Shown one piece after another: positions 28,932 through 37,947 of a DNA stretch of 64,000 bases. The notes under the pieces are model-generated. The model saw only the letters and a program-made list of their open reading frames with translations. It did not search any database and was not told the origin of the DNA. This DNA comes from DATARH01 sp963847345. GTDB taxonomy: Bacteria > Pseudomonadota > Alphaproteobacteria > ATCC43930 > CGMCC-115725. The position numbers were made by a program, and so were the translations under genes. How positions within the stretch are numbered: the stretch's first letter is position 1; each line of letters starts with the position of its first letter. The stretch is from positions 62,001 to 126,000 of the forward strand of contig CAWJZU010000013.1 in assembly GCA_963847345.1 (NCBI GenBank), given 5' to 3'.

Positions 28932-29894
28932 TCAATGTATACGCTCGTATTTCTGCAGGGCGCGCAGATTGGCCGGGTGCGGCTGTCCCGGGAACAGGCC
29001 CGGCCACAATGTCCAGCAGACCTCGCCGACATAGAGGTCGCCGCGCGAATCCGCGCAGAGCCCGTGCGGCCCGATGAACGAGGTCGGCGCCGTGCCGGCA
29101 TGCGGGTCGCCGATGCGCGACAACAGCTTGCCCTGATTGTCGACGATGCTGACCCGCGGCCCGAGATTGGGGCTGTTGCGGTTGACCCCCATGCCGGGCC
29201 CTAGCTCGCCGATATAGCAGACCGGATGATGGCCGTGCGGCATGTAGAGGCCGCACGGGCGATGCAGGTTGTTCCACTGTGTCTCGTACTTGCCGTTGCC
29301 GTCGAACACCTGGACGCGGTGGTTTTCGCGGTCGGCGACATAGACCCAGCCGTCGGCGTCGGTGCATATATTGTGGACGATGTTGAACTGGCCCGGGTCG
29401 GTGCCGGGTTCGCCCCACGAGAAAAGCAACCTGCCGTCCGGCGAATATTTGTGGACGCGGGCGTTGCCGTAACCGTCCGAGACATAGATGTCGCCCTCGG
29501 GGGACAGCGCGGTATGCGTGCAGCGGTGGAACGGTTCGCCGCTCATATAGGGCGCCGGCGTGCCGGGAACGCCGAGTTCGAGCAACACCTTGCCGTCCTC
29601 GATCCGGCATTTGCGCACGAAATGGCCGCCGTCGTCGGTCAGGTAGATCGAATCATCGGGGCCCATATGGACACCGTGGGCGCGCGGATACTGGCCCTCG
29701 CCCCATGAGCGCAGGAACTTGCCATCGCGGTCGAACACCATCATCGGGTGCTCGCCGCGGCCAAAAGCATAGATGTTGTCGTTCTTGTCGACGCCGACCG
29801 CGGCGACCTCCTTGAACGACCAGCCGTCCGGCAGTTTCGCCCAGTTCTCGACGATGCGGTAGCGGTACTCGCCGCTTCCGACGATGGCAGCCAT
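28932..29894 (-). CDS. NHL-repeat six-bladed beta-propeller protein
   Basis: 320 residues made of repeated propeller blades. Recurring units such as VAAVGVDKNDNIYAFGRGEH, HGVHMGPDDSIYLTDDGGH, EGDIYVSDGYGNARVHKY and DGWVYVADRENHRVQVFDGN are typical NHL repeats and resemble the lyase domain of peptidylglycine amidating enzymes. No signal peptide is seen. The function is unknown; such genes are common beside catabolic operons in soil alphaproteobacteria. The start is ATG 29894. Confidence 0.85.
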   Translation of the reverse strand: MAAIVGSGEYRYRIVENWAKLPDGWSFKEVAAVGVDKNDNIYAFGRGEHPMMVFDRDGKFLRSWGEGQYPRAHGVHMGPDDSIYLTDDGGHFVRKCRIEDGKVLLELGVPGTPAPYMSGEPFHRCTHTALSPEGDIYVSDGYGNARVHKYSPDGRLLFSWGEPGTDPGQFNIVHNICTDADGWVYVADRENHRVQVFDGNGKYETQWNNLHRPCGLYMPHGHHPVCYIGELGPGMGVNRNSPNLGPRVSIVDNQGKLLSRIGDPHAGTAPTSFIGPHGLCADSRGDLYVGEVCWTLWPGLFPGQPHPANLRALQKYERIH

Positions 29895-29986
29895 CGGCGT
29901 CTCCCGTTATTTGTTCGGGCGGCACGTTATCGGAGGCCGTGCCTGGCGGCAACCGGTCAGGCCGGGCGGCGACGCCCCATCGCCGG

Positions 29987-30116
29987 GCAAGGGCTTTTTG
30001 CAGCAAAAGACGGCAAGGACTTTTTGCAGCAAAAGAACAGCAAAACCTCCCACTGCGATTGTCGTCCGACCGCCGATCGTGGATTTGCTGATTCTGCAGG
30101 AAAAGAACAGCAAACC
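29987..30116 (+). repeat. 26-bp direct repeats in a gene-free gap
   Basis: Two adjacent 26-base units (29987 and 30013) share CTTTTTGCAGCAAAAGA, which is itself partly palindromic (TTTTTGC / GCAAAA). A third, partial copy (GCAGGAAAAGAACAGCAAAC) begins at 30096. The surrounding gap 29895-30308 holds no gene I can support. Confidence 0.7.
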
Positions 30117-30308
30117 CGCGCCCGACGCCAGCCGAATATGATGCGACAGGGATATGGCGAATTTCGCGGCGTCGATGGGCGGGAGGCGCGCCGGGGCTGA
30201 ATTGGCCGCCTTGTCAGGTAGTTATCTGGGGCCATTGACAGGGCTGTGGCGCCGCGCCCCACCTTTCCCTATAATTCGCGGAAAAGCAGCGGAACGGGCT
30301 GGCAGGAC

Positions 30309-30485
30309 ATGGCGATCCAAATCGAGATCGTGCTGATTGCCGCGGCGGCAGCCATCGCCCTAATCGTAATAGGCAGGGCGATTGCGACCGGGATCACGAT
30401 CTCTCGCCGCCCAATCCATCATTCAGCGGAGCAAACCGGCAGCTCTCCGGTGCCAACAGCTGTCGATCTTCGGCCTCCCGAATAA
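30309..30485 (+). CDS. possible small single-helix membrane protein, 58 aa
   Basis: MAIQIEIVLIAAAAAIALIV begins a clear transmembrane helix, followed by a polar tail. The frame could be real, but the ribosome site (AGGA) is too close to the ATG and an antisense frame (30419-30634) is equally open. Nothing else was recognised in 30486-30711. Confidence 0.35.
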   Translation: MAIQIEIVLIAAAAAIALIVIGRAIATGITISRRPIHHSAEQTGSSPVPTAVDLRPPE

Positions 30486-30711
30486 GGACGAAACGACCCC
30501 GCCCGAGATCCCATAGCGAGAACCGCCTCGCCAACGTGATCCTCAAGTCTATCAAAGGCATCCGGATCGTGACCGGCGAGGAAAACAAAAAACATCGGTG
30601 CGGCAACTTCAAACTGAAACACTAACGTTGCCATCCGGCCTTGACGCTATGGCCGTCGCGCCGCAGTCTCCCGGCCGGGAGGGAACTGAACGAAGGCGGC
30701 ACCAGCCAGTC

Positions 30712-31668
30712 ATGTATACCTACATCATCCGCCGGCTGGCTTTCGGGGCGGTGACCGTGGTCGGCGTTTCGATCGTCGTGTTCATGGTGCTGCGTGTGCT
30801 GCCCGGCGACCCGCTCGTCGCGATCTTCGGTCCCGAGGGGTTCACCAAACTCAGTGAGGCCGACCGCGCCGGCTACATGGCCCAGCTGGGACTCAGCGAT
30901 CCGCTGATCGTGCAGTATTTCCGGTGGCTCGGCGACATCGCGAGCGGCAGTTTCGGGCGCTCGTTCTTCCGCTCCGAGAGCGTCGCCGAGATGATCGCGC
31001 GCAAGGGGCCGCTGACCGCCGAGATCGCCGCCATCGCGGTAGTGCTGTCGTGGATCGCCGGCATACCAGTGGCGATCGTCAGCGCGCTGCGGCCGAACAG
31101 TATAGCCGACGCCGTTTCCCGGTTTCTCAGCATCCTTTTCCTCGCCGTCCCGGGGTTCTGGGTCGGCATGCTGATCGTGCTGGCCCTCCTGTTCTGGTTC
31201 GGCTATCGCGCGCCGCTCGCCAGCGTCGCCCTCTGGGACGACCCGGTACGCAACCTGCAGATCGTGATCGGGCCGGCGGTCGTCCTCGGTCTGGGACAGG
31301 CGGCCTACATCGCACGCATGGCCCGATCGAGCCTGCTCGAGGTCATCCGCGAGGATTTTGTCCGCACCGCGCGCGCCAAGGGGCTCAACAGCCGCAAGGT
31401 GATCAGGCTGCACGCGCTGCCGAACGCGCTGCTGCCGGTGATTACGCTATCCGGCATTCTGCTCGGTTTCGTCCTGGCCGGTTCGATCCCGGTCGAGCGC
31501 GCCTTCGGGGTGCCCGGCCTTGGTTACGCGATGTTTACCGCGGTCGCCGAGCGAGATGTGTTCGTGATGCAGAACCTCGTATTTCTGTACGCGATCGTGT
31601 TCGTCATTCTTAATATCCTGGTCGATGTGACGATCGCCTGGATCGACCCGAGGATCCGCTACCGATGA
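30712..31668 (+). CDS. ABC transporter permease (DppB/OppB type)
   Basis: A 318-residue inner-membrane permease of peptide/nickel-type importers. The conserved N-terminus MYTYIIRRLAFGAVTVVGVS is followed by VLPGDPLVAIFG, six helices, and the EAA-loop region ARAKGLNSRKVIRLHALPNA that docks on the ATPase. The stop overlaps the next permease start (ATGA). No binding protein or ATPase gene is adjacent on either side, so this pair is separated from the rest of its transporter. Confidence 0.93.
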   Translation: MYTYIIRRLAFGAVTVVGVSIVVFMVLRVLPGDPLVAIFGPEGFTKLSEADRAGYMAQLGLSDPLIVQYFRWLGDIASGSFGRSFFRSESVAEMIARKGPLTAEIAAIAVVLSWIAGIPVAIVSALRPNSIADAVSRFLSILFLAVPGFWVGMLIVLALLFWFGYRAPLASVALWDDPVRNLQIVIGPAVVLGLGQAAYIARMARSSLLEVIREDFVRTARAKGLNSRKVIRLHALPNALLPVITLSGILLGFVLAGSIPVERAFGVPGLGYAMFTAVAERDVFVMQNLVFLYAIVFVILNILVDVTIAWIDPRIRYR

Positions 31669-32588
31669 CCACGATCGATCCGGACACCGCCCTCCCGGTC
31701 GAGGCGGTACGGTCGCCGTCGCGGCGGCTCTCGCTGCCGCGGCGGATCGTCGGTGGCCTGTGGACATTCGCCCGGCGCTCGCCGTTTTCGGCGTTCTGGG
31801 GCTGTGTCGCGCTCGCGATCATCCTAATGGCGATCGCCGCGCCGCTGATCGCGCCGTACGATCCGCTCAAATCCGATTTTCGGGCCATGTCAAAGCCGCC
31901 GATCGAGAGGCATTGGTTCGGCACCGACCAGATCGGCCGCGACGTCTTGAGCCGCGTCATCTACGGTGCCCGCGCCTCATTGACCGTGGCGATCGGGGCG
32001 GTTGTGTTCGGCACGACACTGGGCGCGCTGTGGGGCTTGGCGAGCGGCTATTTCGGCGGGCGCTTCGACATCATCAGCCAGCGGATCATCGAGTTCCTGC
32101 AATCGTTCCCCGACCTGATCCTGGCGATGGCGATCGCGATGGCGCTCGGCGCCGGCATCGACACCGTGATCATCGCGATCGCGATCACCCGCATTCCGTT
32201 CGGCGGACGGGTGATCCGGTCGGTCGTGCTGTCGCTGAAGGAGATTCAATATATCGAGGCGGCGCGCGGGCTCGGGGCGTCGCATCTGCGCATGATGGCG
32301 CGGCACATCATGCCGCAATGCATCGCGCCGTTCCTGATCCTGGCGACGGCGCATCTCGGCGTCGCGATCATCATCGAAGCCTCGCTCGGCTTTCTCGGTG
32401 TCGGGATTCCGCCGCCGACTCCGACATGGGGCAACATGCTGGCCGACTCGCTGAACGCGGGCCTCGTGCCGCCGTGGTGGCTGGTGCTGTTCCCGGGGCT
32501 GGCGATCACGGTGACGGTGCTCGCCTTCAACCTGCTCGGCGACGGCATCCGCGACGTGCTCGACCCGCGGCTGCGGCAGGCGGTGTAG
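31665..32588 (+). CDS. ABC transporter permease (DppC/OppC type)
   Basis: A 307-residue partner permease: PFSAFWGCVALAIILMAIAA as first helix, HWFGTDQIGRDVLSRVIYGA as the family signature, then the EAA-loop AARGLGASHLRMMARHIMPQ and the GFLGVGIPPPTPTWGNML motif. It is translationally coupled to the DppB-like gene and expected to form the membrane channel with it. The substrate could be a dipeptide, oligopeptide or other small solute. Confidence 0.93.
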   Translation: MTTIDPDTALPVEAVRSPSRRLSLPRRIVGGLWTFARRSPFSAFWGCVALAIILMAIAAPLIAPYDPLKSDFRAMSKPPIERHWFGTDQIGRDVLSRVIYGARASLTVAIGAVVFGTTLGALWGLASGYFGGRFDIISQRIIEFLQSFPDLILAMAIAMALGAGIDTVIIAIAITRIPFGGRVIRSVVLSLKEIQYIEAARGLGASHLRMMARHIMPQCIAPFLILATAHLGVAIIIEASLGFLGVGIPPPTPTWGNMLADSLNAGLVPPWWLVLFPGLAITVTVLAFNLLGDGIRDVLDPRLRQAV

Positions 32589-32677
32589 CGAGGATCACTC
32601 CTCTTCCAGGGTCATCGCCCTGTATGCAAGGTCTGACATATCTCCTTCCCGCCACCCGGCTAATGCAGGTTGTCTAT

Positions 32678-32701
32678 CTTACAACCGCGCTTACAACCGC
32701 G
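32678..32701 (+). repeat. 12-bp tandem repeat
   Basis: CTTACAACCGCG occurs twice in direct succession (32678-32689, 32690-32701) in the gap after the permeases. It is short and of unknown meaning; the rest of 32589-32803 shows nothing. Confidence 0.5.
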
Positions 32702-32803
32702 GCGGACCGCGCACCATTCCGTGCCGGCCAGTATCGCGAGGTGAAAGCGCCCGCTTCCAACGCTGTTGCCAGCGGTCCCGCGCTGTTCCTTGCCTGCCGG
32801 GAA

Positions 32804-33112
32804 TCAGGGGTCGAGACAGCGTCCCGCGTAGCGGATCGCGCCGCCGTTGCCGACCGGATCGGGCACAAAGCTTCGCGTCTCGATGGCGTAGCCTTGCATG
32901 CACAGCGCGTTAACCATGACCGCATCGGCGATCCAGTAGCGGCGGAGTCGCTCGGCCGTGCCGTCATCGTTCGGCGTCATCACGGTATTGGTGCGCGCCT
33001 CATACAGAAACGCGCGCGGTCCAACGGCCGTGAACCCCTCGACCCGTGCCTGCTCAGCGCACCCCGCGAGCGCCCCGGCAAGCACCACAGGGCAGAGCAG
33101 CAGCGCACGCAT
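32804..33112 (-). CDS. small lipoprotein, 102 aa
   Basis: MRALLLCPVVLAGALAGCAE is a lipoprotein signal with the lipobox LAGC at residues 15-18. The mature part contains GFTAVGPRAFLYEARTNTVM and RYWIADAVMVNALCMQGYAI, ending in CLDP. The two further Cys could form a disulfide in the periplasm. No family recognised. ATG 33112 is chosen because it starts the signal peptide; an upstream in-frame extension looks unlike coding sequence. Confidence 0.7.
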   Translation of the reverse strand: MRALLLCPVVLAGALAGCAEQARVEGFTAVGPRAFLYEARTNTVMTPNDDGTAERLRRYWIADAVMVNALCMQGYAIETRSFVPDPVGNGGAIRYAGRCLDP

Positions 33113-33218
33113 CAATGCGATCTCCGCAGTTGGTCCTCTCTCTATTGACGATTTCACCGCCGGCGGCAAGCGTTCAGGTAGAAAGAAGGCGCGGTGTCGC
33201 AGATCGAGAGCTGGGGTT

Positions 33219-33806
33219 CTACTCGGCGGCTTCGGCGACGATCAGCCTTCCTTCGTCGTCAACCGATAGGCCAGTTCCGCGCGCCGCCTCGATGACGCTC
33301 GGATGCCAGTCCACCTTGCCCGGATCAGGACCACCAACAATCGCGATCAATGTCGCCTCGGGATCATCGCTGGCGTTGCGAAAGCCGCGATAAATGCCGA
33401 TCGGCACGTTGATGATGTCGCCGGGCTGTAACGTGACTTGGCGCTCCGTGTCGCCCTCGAGCCAGAAGATCTCCCACGCCCCCTTGGCGGCGACGAATAC
33501 TTCCTCAGTCGGATGGCGATGCAGCGCCGCGCCGTGACCCTTCGGCGTATGGCGCACATAGGTAACAGCGAACCCGTGTGCCGGCGCCTGGATCTTCGGC
33601 TTCAGATCGGAGTCGCCCATGTTCTCGACGACGCCCATCCCGATGATGTTGATGATCTCGCGCTGATAGCCGGGGAGGCGCTGATCGAGAAAAGCAAGCT
33701 CGGAGCCTTTCATAGCATCGAGCCGGGCGACGTTTTCGCGCTCCATTTGCGCCGGCGAGACCGCCTGCGGCGGCTGGCCGCGCAAGCGGGGATCGGTATA
33801 AGCCAT
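33219..33806 (-). CDS. cupin-domain protein
   Basis: 195 residues with one cupin barrel: motif 1 reads HGAALHRHPTEEVFVAAKG (two His and a Glu as metal ligands) and motif 2 is PGDIINVPIGIYRGFRN, where Tyr replaces the usual His. That points to a changed metal site. Such cupins act in dioxygenase, isomerase or sensing roles; none can be chosen here. ATG 33806 follows GGGGG. Confidence 0.85.
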   Translation of the reverse strand: MAYTDPRLRGQPPQAVSPAQMERENVARLDAMKGSELAFLDQRLPGYQREIINIIGMGVVENMGDSDLKPKIQAPAHGFAVTYVRHTPKGHGAALHRHPTEEVFVAAKGAWEIFWLEGDTERQVTLQPGDIINVPIGIYRGFRNASDDPEATLIAIVGGPDPGKVDWHPSVIEAARGTGLSVDDEGRLIVAEAAE

Positions 33807-33973
33807 CGCACGCCCCCTTTCTGCGTGAAAGACCGCGCCAGCCTCGCATCGCGACGGCGACCGATCAAGTCGCCCGGACGGGGAAGTGCAAACCGTTCTA
33901 CACGCCGGGAGCTTTTAAGATGGTTCAGTGTTTGCCTGTTTAAGAGATTTGTAAGCATAGCAGGAGCGCGGCA

Positions 33974-34564
33974 ATGCAGACGACAAGCGACACGAACAAG
34001 GGGACTGGGGCCAGTCCGAATTCGACCGTTCAGCGACATGACAGCGGCACCGCGGCAACCGAGTTGGGGCGGCACTACGGCGAGCACGGCCACGCCGCCT
34101 CCGCAAGTGCCGGTCCATCCGCGCAGGACTCGGGCCGCAGTGCCGGTATCGGCGAGCAGGCCCGCTCGGCCGCGGCCAGCGGCACCGAAGCGGCGCGGGA
34201 GCTTGCGAAGCAAGCCGGCGAGCAGGCCAACGCGGCGATGGCGAAGACCGGCGAGACGGCTCAGGATCTCGCCAATCGCGCCGGCGAGCAGGTTCGTCCA
34301 GCGATCGCGAAAATCACCGAGACTGCGCAGGATTTCGCCAACCGGGCTCGCGAACAGGCTGGTCCGGCCGCCCAGGCGGTCTATGACCAGGGCGCCCGCG
34401 CCAGCCAATACGTGACACGCAACGTCAACGAGTACCCGGCGACCGCGCTGTTGATCGCCGCCGCGGTCGGGTACGGCTTGGCTTATCTGCTCCACGGCGG
34501 TGGGCGGTCGCTGCGCTGGGGTCGCCACGAGTTCCACAACCGCTATGACGAGGGAGCGCATTGA
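33974..34564 (+). CDS. DUF883/LEA-like helical protein with a C-terminal membrane anchor
   Basis: 196 residues. After a disordered Ser/Thr/Gly-rich start come amphipathic repeats of about 25 residues (KTGETAQDLANRAGEQVRPA, then KITETAQDFANRAREQAGPA), resembling LEA or apolipoprotein-type helices. The end, NEYPATALLIAAAVGYGLAY, is a transmembrane anchor like that of ElaB/YqjD/DUF883 proteins that bind ribosomes or protect membranes in stress. The ATG follows AGGAG. I infer a general stress role. Confidence 0.75.
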   Translation: MQTTSDTNKGTGASPNSTVQRHDSGTAATELGRHYGEHGHAASASAGPSAQDSGRSAGIGEQARSAAASGTEAARELAKQAGEQANAAMAKTGETAQDLANRAGEQVRPAIAKITETAQDFANRAREQAGPAAQAVYDQGARASQYVTRNVNEYPATALLIAAAVGYGLAYLLHGGGRSLRWGRHEFHNRYDEGAH

Positions 34565-34793
34565 GCGGCTCTCATTCGACTGCCAGTCGGGCGGCGCGGT
34601 GATCGGGGAGCCAGCGGCGGGCACTTGCCGCATCGAGACGGCCGAGCAGTATCGAGCGGCTGTCGAAGAAGTGCAGCGGCTCCAACAGGCGCACGAGGGC
34701 ACCCCCGAATTCGCGCGGCGACAGGCATTGCGCGCGGCGCTGGCCGATTACGAACTCCGTCGCCTGCCGACGCGGCCGCCTGGGGTTGGTTAG
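34545..34793 (+). CDS. small helical hypothetical protein, 82 aa
   Basis: MTRERIERLSFDCQSGG opens the protein, followed by a long helix (ETAEQYRAAVEEVQRLQQAH, then FARRQALRAALADYELRR). The helical part resembles small antitoxin-like or regulatory proteins, but no toxin gene is beside it. It overlaps the end of the LEA-like gene by 20 bases and no ribosome site is obvious. Moderate support only. Confidence 0.5.
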   Translation: MTRERIERLSFDCQSGGAVIGEPAAGTCRIETAEQYRAAVEEVQRLQQAHEGTPEFARRQALRAALADYELRRLPTRPPGVG

Positions 34794-34910
34794 CGACGGG
34801 CGGTCCGCGTGAGCCGCGCGTTCGCGCGAGCGACGTGAAACCCAACAGTCGCTTGCGGTTCGGGGACGAAGAGACATAATCGCCGCCGGTTTCCGCAGGA
34901 GGCCGGCGGC

Positions 34911-37043
34911 ATGCGGCTATGGTTGGCGTTCGCCTCGAACGGGTCGGTCCTTCGGTCCGTTCTGGTTTTCGTCGCGTCTCTATTGCTCTGGCTTCCGGCG
35001 GCATCTCGCGCGGCGGACCAGCCGTCGGGGATCGGTGCTGCACCCGCCTCAGTGGCCCCTCCTAGCGCCGACATGATGGGTTCGGTCGGGCCGCTCGGGC
35101 ACATCGCGATGCGCCTCGAGCGCGAGGCGATCTCTGATATCAGCATGTTGCCGGACACGCCAGAGGCGCTGGCCCGGCAATGGCGATCATTGGACCGGGA
35201 AGGGTCCGCGGCCGGCGCGCTGATCAATGTCGGCTGGATGGCCCTGGCGGCGTGCGTTGCGATCCTGGCCGAAAAGGCGGTTGTTTGGGGGCTGAGCCGC
35301 CGGCTGCGGCGACGGCTGCGGTTGCGCCCGGAAGGCCCCACGCTGCCCGGCCTACTTGCGATGCTGCTCTGCGACGCGGCTGGCGCTCTGGTATTCGCGT
35401 TGGTCTTCTTCTACAGCCGCCACTGGCTGATGGATATCGGGGTCACGGCCGTTCTGCTGCTTCTCGGCTTTTACGCCTTGATCCGCTGGCGCGCGGCCTG
35501 TGTCGTCGTCCGGGTTCTGCTGCGTCCGGGCGATCCGGCGGCGCGGCTGATCGACCTGCCTGATGCGGAGGCGCGCCGGCTCGCACGATTTCTTTCCGCC
35601 GCCCTGTTGGCCGTGATGGTGCTGCTGGCCTTCGGGCAGTATGGGCTGGAGGATGTGGCCAGTGGCGCGCCGCACATTATCGGCCTGATCGTTGCGGCAC
35701 TGATTTGCGGGCTTTATGCGGTGATCGCCTGGCGCGCCCGCGCGGTGGCCGAAGCCCTGATCAGCGGCGACGGCGGCGGTCTGTTCGGTGCGCTGCGGAC
35801 GGCGCTGGCTCGCTTTTGGCTGGCGATCGCCTTCTGCGCCACTGGCCTATTGCTGCTGTCCTACTGGTTCGGCCTGTCGCTCGGGCTGTTGTCATACTAC
35901 TCTGCGACGGTATCGACCCTCGCGATGGTCCTGGTTCTGCTCGTTTTCGAGCGGCTGACGGCCCGCGGATGGCAGGACAACAAGGTGTCGCCGATGGTCC
36001 CGAACGTGGACCGGCTGGCGGCCCGGGCGGTGCGCCGTGTCCTGGGCGCAGCCGTCGTGCTCGCCGCGCTGTTCGCGCTCGTGTGGATTTGGGTTGAAGC
36101 CTTTGAGTTGGCGCCGGAGCAGAGCGCGCGCGCGATGCTGTCGATCGGCATCGCCGTGGGCACCGTGCTTATAGCCACAGTGATCTGGGAAGTGACGCGG
36201 ATGGCGATCGACCGGCATTTGCAGAATGCTCATCGCGGTCCCCATCTGCCTGGAGGCGAGGACGAGATCTCGCCCGGATCGCGCCTGCAAACCGTGCTGC
36301 CGATGCTGCGGGTGGCATTTGGCGTGGTGATCGCAGTGGTCGCCGCGCTGATTGTGCTCTCGCATCTCGGGGTCGATACCGCGCCGTTGATCGCCGGAGC
36401 AGGCGTGTTTGGGCTGGCGATCTCGTTCGGGTCGCAGTCGCTGGTGCGCGATATCATCTCCGGCCTGTTTTACATGTGGGACGACGCGTTCCGGGTCGGC
36501 GAATACATCGACACCGGACGGCTGAAGGGCACCGTCGAGGCGCTCGGTATTCGTTCCGTCAAGTTGCGGCACCACAACGGGCCGCTGCATACGGTCCCCT
36601 ACGGCCAGCTCGGCGCGGTGACCAATCAGAGCCGCGACTTCGCGACGATCAAGTTCAATATTCGGCTTGAACCCGGGACGGACGTCGAACTGGTGCGCAG
36701 GATCGCGAAGCGGATCGGCCTCGACATGCAGGAAGAACCTGAGGTTGCCACCGAGGTCCTGGTCCCGCTCAAGCTGCAGGGAATTGCCGAGGTTAGCGAG
36801 ACGGCGCTCGTCCTGCGGTTCAAGTTCACGGCGCGGCCGGTCAAGCCAAGCTGGGTGCAACGCGAGTATCTAAAGCGGATCTACCGCGTCTTTGCCGAGA
36901 AGGGGATCGTTTTCGCCTCGGGCGCCCTGACGCTCAAATCAGCGCCTTTCGTTTCGGCGAGCGGTGAAGTTCCGAAGCTGGTCCCGGTGGACGCATCGGG
37001 TGCGGAACCGGTGGCCGTGACTGCCCCCGCCCGGGTCGCGTGA
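34911..37043 (+). CDS. large MscS-family mechanosensitive channel
   Basis: 710 residues. A signal peptide (VLVFVASLLLWLPAASRAAD) is followed by a short periplasmic part and about ten hydrophobic helices. The MscS core comes at about 475-560: LIAGAGVFGLAISFGSQSLV as the pore-lining helix, then YMWDDAFRVGEYIDTGRLKG and HTVPYGQLGAVTNQSRD of the beta domain. It is expected to open on membrane tension during osmotic down-shock. The extra N-terminal helices place it with the MscM/YbdG-like large members. It follows the stress-type small genes, which fits an envelope-stress setting. Confidence 0.92.
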   Translation: MRLWLAFASNGSVLRSVLVFVASLLLWLPAASRAADQPSGIGAAPASVAPPSADMMGSVGPLGHIAMRLEREAISDISMLPDTPEALARQWRSLDREGSAAGALINVGWMALAACVAILAEKAVVWGLSRRLRRRLRLRPEGPTLPGLLAMLLCDAAGALVFALVFFYSRHWLMDIGVTAVLLLLGFYALIRWRAACVVVRVLLRPGDPAARLIDLPDAEARRLARFLSAALLAVMVLLAFGQYGLEDVASGAPHIIGLIVAALICGLYAVIAWRARAVAEALISGDGGGLFGALRTALARFWLAIAFCATGLLLLSYWFGLSLGLLSYYSATVSTLAMVLVLLVFERLTARGWQDNKVSPMVPNVDRLAARAVRRVLGAAVVLAALFALVWIWVEAFELAPEQSARAMLSIGIAVGTVLIATVIWEVTRMAIDRHLQNAHRGPHLPGGEDEISPGSRLQTVLPMLRVAFGVVIAVVAALIVLSHLGVDTAPLIAGAGVFGLAISFGSQSLVRDIISGLFYMWDDAFRVGEYIDTGRLKGTVEALGIRSVKLRHHNGPLHTVPYGQLGAVTNQSRDFATIKFNIRLEPGTDVELVRRIAKRIGLDMQEEPEVATEVLVPLKLQGIAEVSETALVLRFKFTARPVKPSWVQREYLKRIYRVFAEKGIVFASGALTLKSAPFVSASGEVPKLVPVDASGAEPVAVTAPARVA

Positions 37044-37076
37044 TAGCGGCCGAAGCTGTTGAATGGAGCCCATCAC

Positions 37077-37913
37077 ATGAAAGTCGGCGTTTTCTATTTC
37101 CCGGTCGATTACGGCATCAACATCGTCGAACTGGCGCGCGGTTTGGAGGAACGTGGCTTCGAGTCGCTGTTCGTCCCAGAGCACACGCATATCCCGGTCA
37201 GCCGCCGGACGCCGTTCCCGGGCGGCGGCGAACTGCCGAAGCGCTACGCGCATACGCACGACCCGTTCGTCGCGCTGTCCTTCGCGGCGGCGGTGACAAA
37301 AAACCTGCGGCTCGGTACCGGCATCTGCCTGATCCCCGAGCGCGACCCGATCGTCACCGCGAAGGAGGTCGCCAGCCTCGACCAGCTTTCGGGCGGGCGC
37401 TTCGAGTTCGGCATCGGCGGCGGCTGGAACGTCGAGGAAATGGAAAACCATGGCGCGCGGTACAACACGCGCTTCAAGCTGATGCGCGAGCGCGTTCTCG
37501 CGATGAAGGCGCTGTGGACGCAGGAAGAAGCCGAATACCATGGTGAAATGGTCGATTTCGACAAGGTCTGGTCATATCCGAAGCCGGCGCAAAAGCCGCA
37601 TCCGCCAATCTTGTTGGGCGGCGAGACCAACTACACGCTGCGCCGCGTCGTCGAATACTGCGACGGCTGGTTCCCGCGGCCGGGCCGCGGCGTCGAGATC
37701 CAGGAGCAGCTCGCCCGGCTGCGCCGGATGGCCGAGGAAAAGGGCCGCGACCCGAAGACGATCTCGACCTCGGTGTTCCGCGCGCCGCCCGACAAGGTGG
37801 TGCTGAAGGAATACGAGGCGGCGGGCATCGACCGCGCCGTGCTGGAAATCCCCGACGAGAGCCGCGACGAGATCCTGCGCGTTCTCGACCGCTACGCGCC
37901 GCTGCTGAAGTAG
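37077..37913 (+). CDS. F420-type luciferase-like (LLM) oxidoreductase
   Basis: A 278-residue bacterial-luciferase fold enzyme: MKVGVFYFPVDYG at strand 1, LFVPEHTHIPVSRRTPFPGG, RLGTGICLIPERDPIVTAKE, DQLSGGRFEFGIGGGWN, and PPILLGGETNYTLRRVVEYC. This is the pattern of the TIGR03619-like group annotated as F420-dependent. Whether this organism makes F420 or uses FMN cannot be told here. ATG 37077 follows GGAG. Confidence 0.88.
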   Translation: MKVGVFYFPVDYGINIVELARGLEERGFESLFVPEHTHIPVSRRTPFPGGGELPKRYAHTHDPFVALSFAAAVTKNLRLGTGICLIPERDPIVTAKEVASLDQLSGGRFEFGIGGGWNVEEMENHGARYNTRFKLMRERVLAMKALWTQEEAEYHGEMVDFDKVWSYPKPAQKPHPPILLGGETNYTLRRVVEYCDGWFPRPGRGVEIQEQLARLRRMAEEKGRDPKTISTSVFRAPPDKVVLKEYEAAGIDRAVLEIPDESRDEILRVLDRYAPLLK

Positions 37914-37947
37914 TTTCGGAGTGTCGAGCTGGCGCGGACGCCCCGGC

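Noticed and set aside
29987..30116. Possible CRISPR-like array
   Set aside because: Only two adjacent units plus one partial, no unique spacers of regular length, no cas genes.
30419..30634. 71-codon minus-strand ORF (MATLVFQFEVAAP...)
   Set aside because: Equally open frames on both strands, no recognisable family and unusual codon use for this DNA; support too weak to list as a gene.
33870..33973. EcfG-type general-stress promoter before the LEA-like gene
   Set aside because: GGAA and CGTT elements are present but their spacing is far too short.
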